NCBI RefSeq assembly: GCF_014647835.1 | Contig: NZ_BMPY01000011.1 | Span: forward strand, 62,001-126,000 | Origin: Microbispora rosea subsp. aerata | GTDB taxonomy: Bacteria > Actinomycetota > Actinomycetes > Streptosporangiales > Streptosporangiaceae | Length of the DNA stretch: 64,000 nucleotides | Reading direction: 5' to 3' | Shown: piece after piece, positions 60,926-64,000 of the stretch | Position numbering within the stretch: the stretch's first letter is position 1 | How the letters are laid out: the number at the start of each line of letters is the position of its first letter | Position numbers and translations under genes: made by a program | Notes under the pieces: model-generated | Told to the model about the DNA's origin: nothing | Databases searched by the model: none | Seen by the model: only the letters and a program-made list of their open reading frames with translations

Positions 60926-62116
60926 TCAGGCGGCGACGGGAGCCCGATTGAGCGCGGCGCGGTAGCGGCCGGCGGCGGAGGCCATGCCGATCAGCACGAC
61001 CCCGACCAGCTCGCCGTCGCGGTGGTAGCCGACGACGACCTCGCCGTCGAGGTCGCCCTCCAGCACCCTGATGTCGTCCTCTCCCAAAACGGGGGCGCCG
61101 AACGACTGGAGGCGCAGATCGTACTGGTCGCTCCAGAAGGTCGGCAGCGGGGCGAACGGCCCGGCGGGCGGGTCGCCGAGGCCCAGGTCGGCCAGCAGCG
61201 TGACCGCCGCGTGCTTGGCCGTGTCGGTGGGGATGCTCCAGTGCTCGACCCGGCGGGGCACGCCGTCGTAGCGGGGGTTGGGGAAGCGGGCCACGTCGCC
61301 CACCGCCACCACGCCGGGCCGTCCCTCGACGCGCAGCGCCTCGTCGCACAGCACGCCGTCGGACAGGTCGAGCCCGTTGCCCTCCAGCCACTCGGTGTTG
61401 GCCACCGAGCCCACCGCCTCCACGACGACGTCGGCGTCGAGGCGGGCGCCGTCGGACAGCTCGGCCCCGGTGACCCGCTCCTCGCCCAGGAACGCGCGGA
61501 CCGTACGGCCGAGCAGGAACGTCACGCCGCGCTCCTCGTGGCGGCGGCGCAGGGCCGCGCCCAGGCCGGCCCCGAGCGGGCGGCGCATCGGCGCGTCCTC
61601 CGGCGCGACCACGGTGACCGACGCGCCGAGCGTCCGGGCGGTGGCCGCGACCTCGCACCCGATGAACCCGGCGCCGATCACCAGCACGTTCACCCCGGGA
61701 CGCAGCTCGGCGCGCAGCGCGCGGGCGTCCTCCAGGGTGCGCACCACGTGGCGGCCCGCCGCAGGCCCGGGGACCGGCAGCCGCCTGGGCCGCATGCCGG
61801 TGGCGACCACCAGCCCGTCGCAGGCCAGCTCCGTCCCGTCGCCCAGCCGTACGGCGCGGGCGGCGAGGTCGGCGGAGACGACCGGCACGCCGAGCCGCCA
61901 GGCCACGTCGGCGACCACCGGGCGGAGCCGGAACGCCAGCGCCTCGTGGGTCACCTCCGAGGCCAGGGCCTCCTTCGACAGCGGCGGCCGGTTGTACGGC
62001 AGGTGCGGCTCGTCGCCGACCGCCACGATCTCACCGGTGAATCCGGCGGCCCGCAGCCGCTCGGCCGCCCGCAGGCCGCCCATCGAGGCGCCCGCGATCA
62101 CGATGCGCTGCGTCAC
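60926..62116 (-). CDS. FAD-dependent ferredoxin reductase
   Basis: 396 residues. The first FAD motif is IVIAGASMGGLRAAERLRAA, with HLPYNRPPLSK downstream as in putidaredoxin/rubredoxin reductases. The NAD(P) motif is VLVIGAGFIGCEVAATARTL and the late FAD motif is VEGRPGVVAVGDVARFPNP. It passes electrons from NAD(P)H to the ferredoxin encoded 5 bases upstream. GTG 62116 is chosen by this spacing. Confidence 0.92.
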   Translation of the reverse strand: MTQRIVIAGASMGGLRAAERLRAAGFTGEIVAVGDEPHLPYNRPPLSKEALASEVTHEALAFRLRPVVADVAWRLGVPVVSADLAARAVRLGDGTELACDGLVVATGMRPRRLPVPGPAAGRHVVRTLEDARALRAELRPGVNVLVIGAGFIGCEVAATARTLGASVTVVAPEDAPMRRPLGAGLGAALRRRHEERGVTFLLGRTVRAFLGEERVTGAELSDGARLDADVVVEAVGSVANTEWLEGNGLDLSDGVLCDEALRVEGRPGVVAVGDVARFPNPRYDGVPRRVEHWSIPTDTAKHAAVTLLADLGLGDPPAGPFAPLPTFWSDQYDLRLQSFGAPVLGEDDIRVLEGDLDGEVVVGYHRDGELVGVVLIGMASAAGRYRAALNRAPVAA

Positions 62117-62121
62117 GGCGA

Positions 62122-62310
62122 TCAGCCCTCGATCGTGATGGCCTGCAGCGGGCACACGTCGGCGGCCTCCTCGACGGCGTCGCGCAGCGACTCGTCGGGC
62201 TCCGCCTCGTAGACCAGCCGGCCGTTCTCGTTGATCTGGAAGACCTCGGGGGCGGAGAAGACGCACTGCCCGTGGTCCTTGCAGACGTCCATGTCGACGA
62301 TGACCTTCAT
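62122..62310 (-). CDS. Small 3Fe-4S-type ferredoxin
   Basis: 62 residues: VDMDVCKDHGQCVFSAP with C-x5-C, then ADVCPLQAITIEG with the third Cys followed by Pro. Three rather than four ligand cysteines fit the P450-linked actinobacterial ferredoxins. Paired with the adjacent reductase, it should feed an oxygenase, probably a cytochrome P450 or ring-hydroxylating enzyme lying outside the window. None of these is seen within it. Confidence 0.95.
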   Translation of the reverse strand: MKVIVDMDVCKDHGQCVFSAPEVFQINENGRLVYEAEPDESLRDAVEEAADVCPLQAITIEG

Positions 62311-62326
62311 CGGGGGAAACTCCTTG

Positions 62327-63172
62327 TCAACGCTTGGGGGGACGGATGCCGCGAAACTCCCAGTCGCCGCCGAAGGCGGTCGAGATGACCTCCTCCGACT
62401 CGGTCGGCTGGGCGCCGCAGTCGTCGCGGATCGGGACGGGCCCGTGGACGATGTGGTTGGTCAGCCTGCCGAGGCCCTCGACCTCCACCTCGACCACGTC
62501 GCCCGGCCGCACCGGACGGGAGTTGGCCGGGGTGCCGGACAGCAGCACGTCGCCGGGGTAGAGGGTGATCGTGCGGGCGATGTCGGCGACGAGGTAGTGC
62601 ATGTCCCACTCCATCTCGTCGGTGGAGCCGTCCTGCACGACCTCGCCGTTCACGTACGTGCGCAGCCGCTTGCCGTGGAAGTCCCAGCCGGTGACCAGGC
62701 CGGGGCCGAGCGGGCAGAGCGTGTCGGAGCCCTTGACCCGCAGCATCGAGCCCGCGTCGGTGTCGCGGAAGTCGTGCAGGCCGTAGTCGTTGCCGATCGT
62801 GTAGCCGGCGATGTAGTCGCCCGCCTCGTCCGGGGAGATGTTGCGGGCCGTACGGCCGATGACGATGGCCACCTCGCCCTCGTAGTTGAGGTATTTGCAC
62901 CGCTCGGGCCGTACGATCGCGCCCTTGTGCGCGTTGAGCGCGGAGGTCGGCTTGTGGAAGTACGTCGGGGCGGGCGGCAGCGAGGTCATGAACTCCTCGA
63001 CCCTGCTGCGGTGGTTCAGATGGACGGCGATGATCTTCGACGGCACGCACGGCGGCAGGTGGACGGCGTCGTCGACGCCCACCGTGCGGCCGTCCGCGCC
63101 GACCAGCTCGTCACCCTCCCTGCGCACCTGTACGGCCGCGCCGTCGAGCAGAATCCTGCGATATTCGGCCAT
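62327..63172 (-). CDS. Fumarylacetoacetate hydrolase-family enzyme
   Basis: 281 residues. The catalytic domain shows LNYEGEVAIVIGRTARNISP (metal-binding glutamates), GYTIGNDYGLHDFRDTDAGS, VTGWDFHGKRLRTYVNGEVV and LYPGDVLLSGTPAN. These enzymes hydrolyse, hydrate or decarboxylate products of meta-cleavage (HpaG, catechol-pathway hydratase types). The start ATG shares one base with the stop of the upstream dioxygenase gene (TGATG), so the two are coupled. Confidence 0.93.
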   Translation of the reverse strand: MAEYRRILLDGAAVQVRREGDELVGADGRTVGVDDAVHLPPCVPSKIIAVHLNHRSRVEEFMTSLPPAPTYFHKPTSALNAHKGAIVRPERCKYLNYEGEVAIVIGRTARNISPDEAGDYIAGYTIGNDYGLHDFRDTDAGSMLRVKGSDTLCPLGPGLVTGWDFHGKRLRTYVNGEVVQDGSTDEMEWDMHYLVADIARTITLYPGDVLLSGTPANSRPVRPGDVVEVEVEGLGRLTNHIVHGPVPIRDDCGAQPTESEEVISTAFGGDWEFRGIRPPKR

Positions 63173-64000
63173 CAGCGGGCGCTTTCGAGGCGGAACGGAT
63201 AGGGGTAGGGGTCGTTGGAGGCGTCCGTGGCCCGCGGCCGGGGGAAGCCGCCCTCGGGCCGGTCGAACCAGATGTGCACCTGGCCGGTGCCGGTGGCGTT
63301 CTCATACTCGCTGTAGAGCCGGCCGGGGGCGGTCAGGTCGTGCTCGCCGAGCGCGCCCGCCATCATCAGGTAGTGGCCGAACCGCGCCTCGGGCTTGAAG
63401 CGGTAGAACTCGTCCATCGTGTCGAGCACGCGCCCGTGGTCGCCGGCGAGCATCCACGCGATGCGCTCCTCGTCGGCCGCCCGCGCCTCCGGCCTGCGGA
63501 TGTGCACCGGGTCGCTCGCCTCGTGGGCGCGCAGCTGGCGCAGCGGCCAGAACTCGTGCGACAGGGCCCCCGACGCGATCAGCAGCACCTTGCGGTCGCT
63601 CGCCGCGATCGCGTCGCCGACCGCCCGGCCGAGCCGCAGGTTGTCCTCGGTCTCCGCGGTCTGGCACATGCCGATGGAGATCCACCGCTTGCCCTCGACC
63701 CCGAGGTATTTCCACAGGTTGACGGTCGCGTAGAAGATCGGCAGGTGATGGTCGTCGATCGCGGTGATCCAGGTCGCGTGCTTTTCCTGGTACGACGCGA
63801 TCAGCCGGGCCAGCTCCGGGTCGCCGGGGAAGTCGTACGGGATGCGGCACATGCCGCGCGGCAGTTCCTCGGAGGTGAACAGCCCCGAGCGGCGGTCCTG
63901 CGCGGTGACCACGAACTCGACCGTCGTCGCCCAGTGGGAGTCGAAGACGATCACGGTGTCGTAGTCGAGGGTCTCGAAGACCTCCTCCCGCAGGCGGCGC
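63172..64000 (-). CDS. LigB-type extradiol ring-cleavage dioxygenase (partial)
   Basis: The frame is open to the window edge, and the visible 276 residues lack the N-terminus. The text LREEVFETLDYDTVIVFDSH begins in the window, then YATVNLWKYLGVEGKRWISI, VLLIASGALSHEFWPLRQLR (conserved histidine of class III enzymes), DTMDEFYRFKPEARFGHYLM and an end with DPYPYPFRLE. Class III extradiol dioxygenases open catechol-like rings with Fe(II). It may cleave homoprotocatechuate or a related diol; the substrate cannot be decided here. Confidence 0.9.
   Translation of the reverse strand, partial: RRLREEVFETLDYDTVIVFDSHWATTVEFVVTAQDRRSGLFTSEELPRGMCRIPYDFPGDPELARLIASYQEKHATWITAIDDHHLPIFYATVNLWKYLGVEGKRWISIGMCQTAETEDNLRLGRAVGDAIAASDRKVLLIASGALSHEFWPLRQLRAHEASDPVHIRRPEARAADEERIAWMLAGDHGRVLDTMDEFYRFKPEARFGHYLMMAGALGEHDLTAPGRLYSEYENATGTGQVHIWFDRPEGGFPRPRATDASNDPYPYPFRLESAR

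Noticed and set aside
59305-60951. 548-codon plus-strand frame opposite the aldehyde dehydrogenase
   Set aside because: Antisense shadow of a well-conserved ALDH gene.
1-64000. Intact insertion sequences, prophage or CRISPR arrays
   Set aside because: No transposase, phage structural gene or regularly spaced repeat array was found by reading; only the integrase remnant at 27830-28080 remains.

Overview
This is a 64 kb stretch of chromosome from a very high-GC actinomycete. Twin lines of evidence are the mycelial-actinobacterial gene repertoire (SigE-family and ECF sigma factors, DUF6461 proteins, a WhiJ-like XRE regulator beside a small partner, PL9 and GH16 polysaccharidases with CBM2 or ricin-type modules) and the habit of using CGTACGG-type words. 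It fits Streptosporangiaceae-like genomes best, but this is inference from style and not a placement. No phage structural genes, intact transposons, rRNA genes or CRISPR arrays were seen. Two tRNA genes are present: Arg-ACG and Ser-GCT.

Layout. 0-14 kb: methyltransferase tail, STAS protein, a 1466-residue P-type ATPase whose first half looks like a dead second copy, a MarR/MMPL divergent pair, a secreted His-rich protein, an aldehyde dehydrogenase, a lipoprotein L,D-transpeptidase and a secreted S1-like protease. 14-24 kb: a small acidic protein ahead of a CDP-alcohol phosphatidyltransferase, several small conserved proteins, decayed fragments (imine-reductase-like, subtilisin-like), tRNA-Arg, a MaoC hydratase, a 40-residue membrane peptide, a GH16 protein, and a secreted RNase with its barstar. 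24-28 kb: a patchwork region with an unknown zinc-ribbon protein, a frameshifted aldo/keto reductase with its divergent LysR regulator, and the tail of a tyrosine integrase abutting the 3' end of tRNA-Ser, which reads as the scar of an integrated element. 28-36 kb: DnaA-box cluster, YceI/MarR pair, secreted SNase, SigE-type sigma factor, a double-psi-barrel-like/MauE gene pair, an AAA ATPase flanked by shared inverted repeats, and an ankyrin protein.

36-40 kb: the most unusual unit. Four genes on the minus strand (divergent Lgt paralogue, Pro/Gly-rich membrane protein, radical-SAM enzyme of the MJ0619/tetraether-synthase-like class, small membrane protein) are packed with 4-base stop/start overlaps or a 16-base gap. 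The set suggests a membrane-lipid or lipid-anchor modification pathway. 40-55 kb: M15 peptidase lipoprotein, GNAT/XRE pair (XRE frameshifted), AAA ATPase, PL9 pectate lyase, Nudix-NYN fusion, cation/proton antiporter, two MFS transporters (one with a broken start), laminarinase, MBL hydrolase and PIG-L deacetylase. 55-59 kb: sigma factor, anti-sigma-like membrane protein, two permeases and an ABC ATPase, forming a probable signal-responsive export operon. 59-64 kb: aldehyde dehydrogenase, ferredoxin reductase, 3Fe-4S-type ferredoxin, FAH-family hydrolase and LigB-type extradiol dioxygenase (running off the window), a meta-cleavage aromatic catabolism operon.

Several genes are interrupted by single-base frameshifts (aldo/keto reductase, XRE regulator, MFS transporter). 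Each could be real decay or an assembly error, and raw reads would decide.
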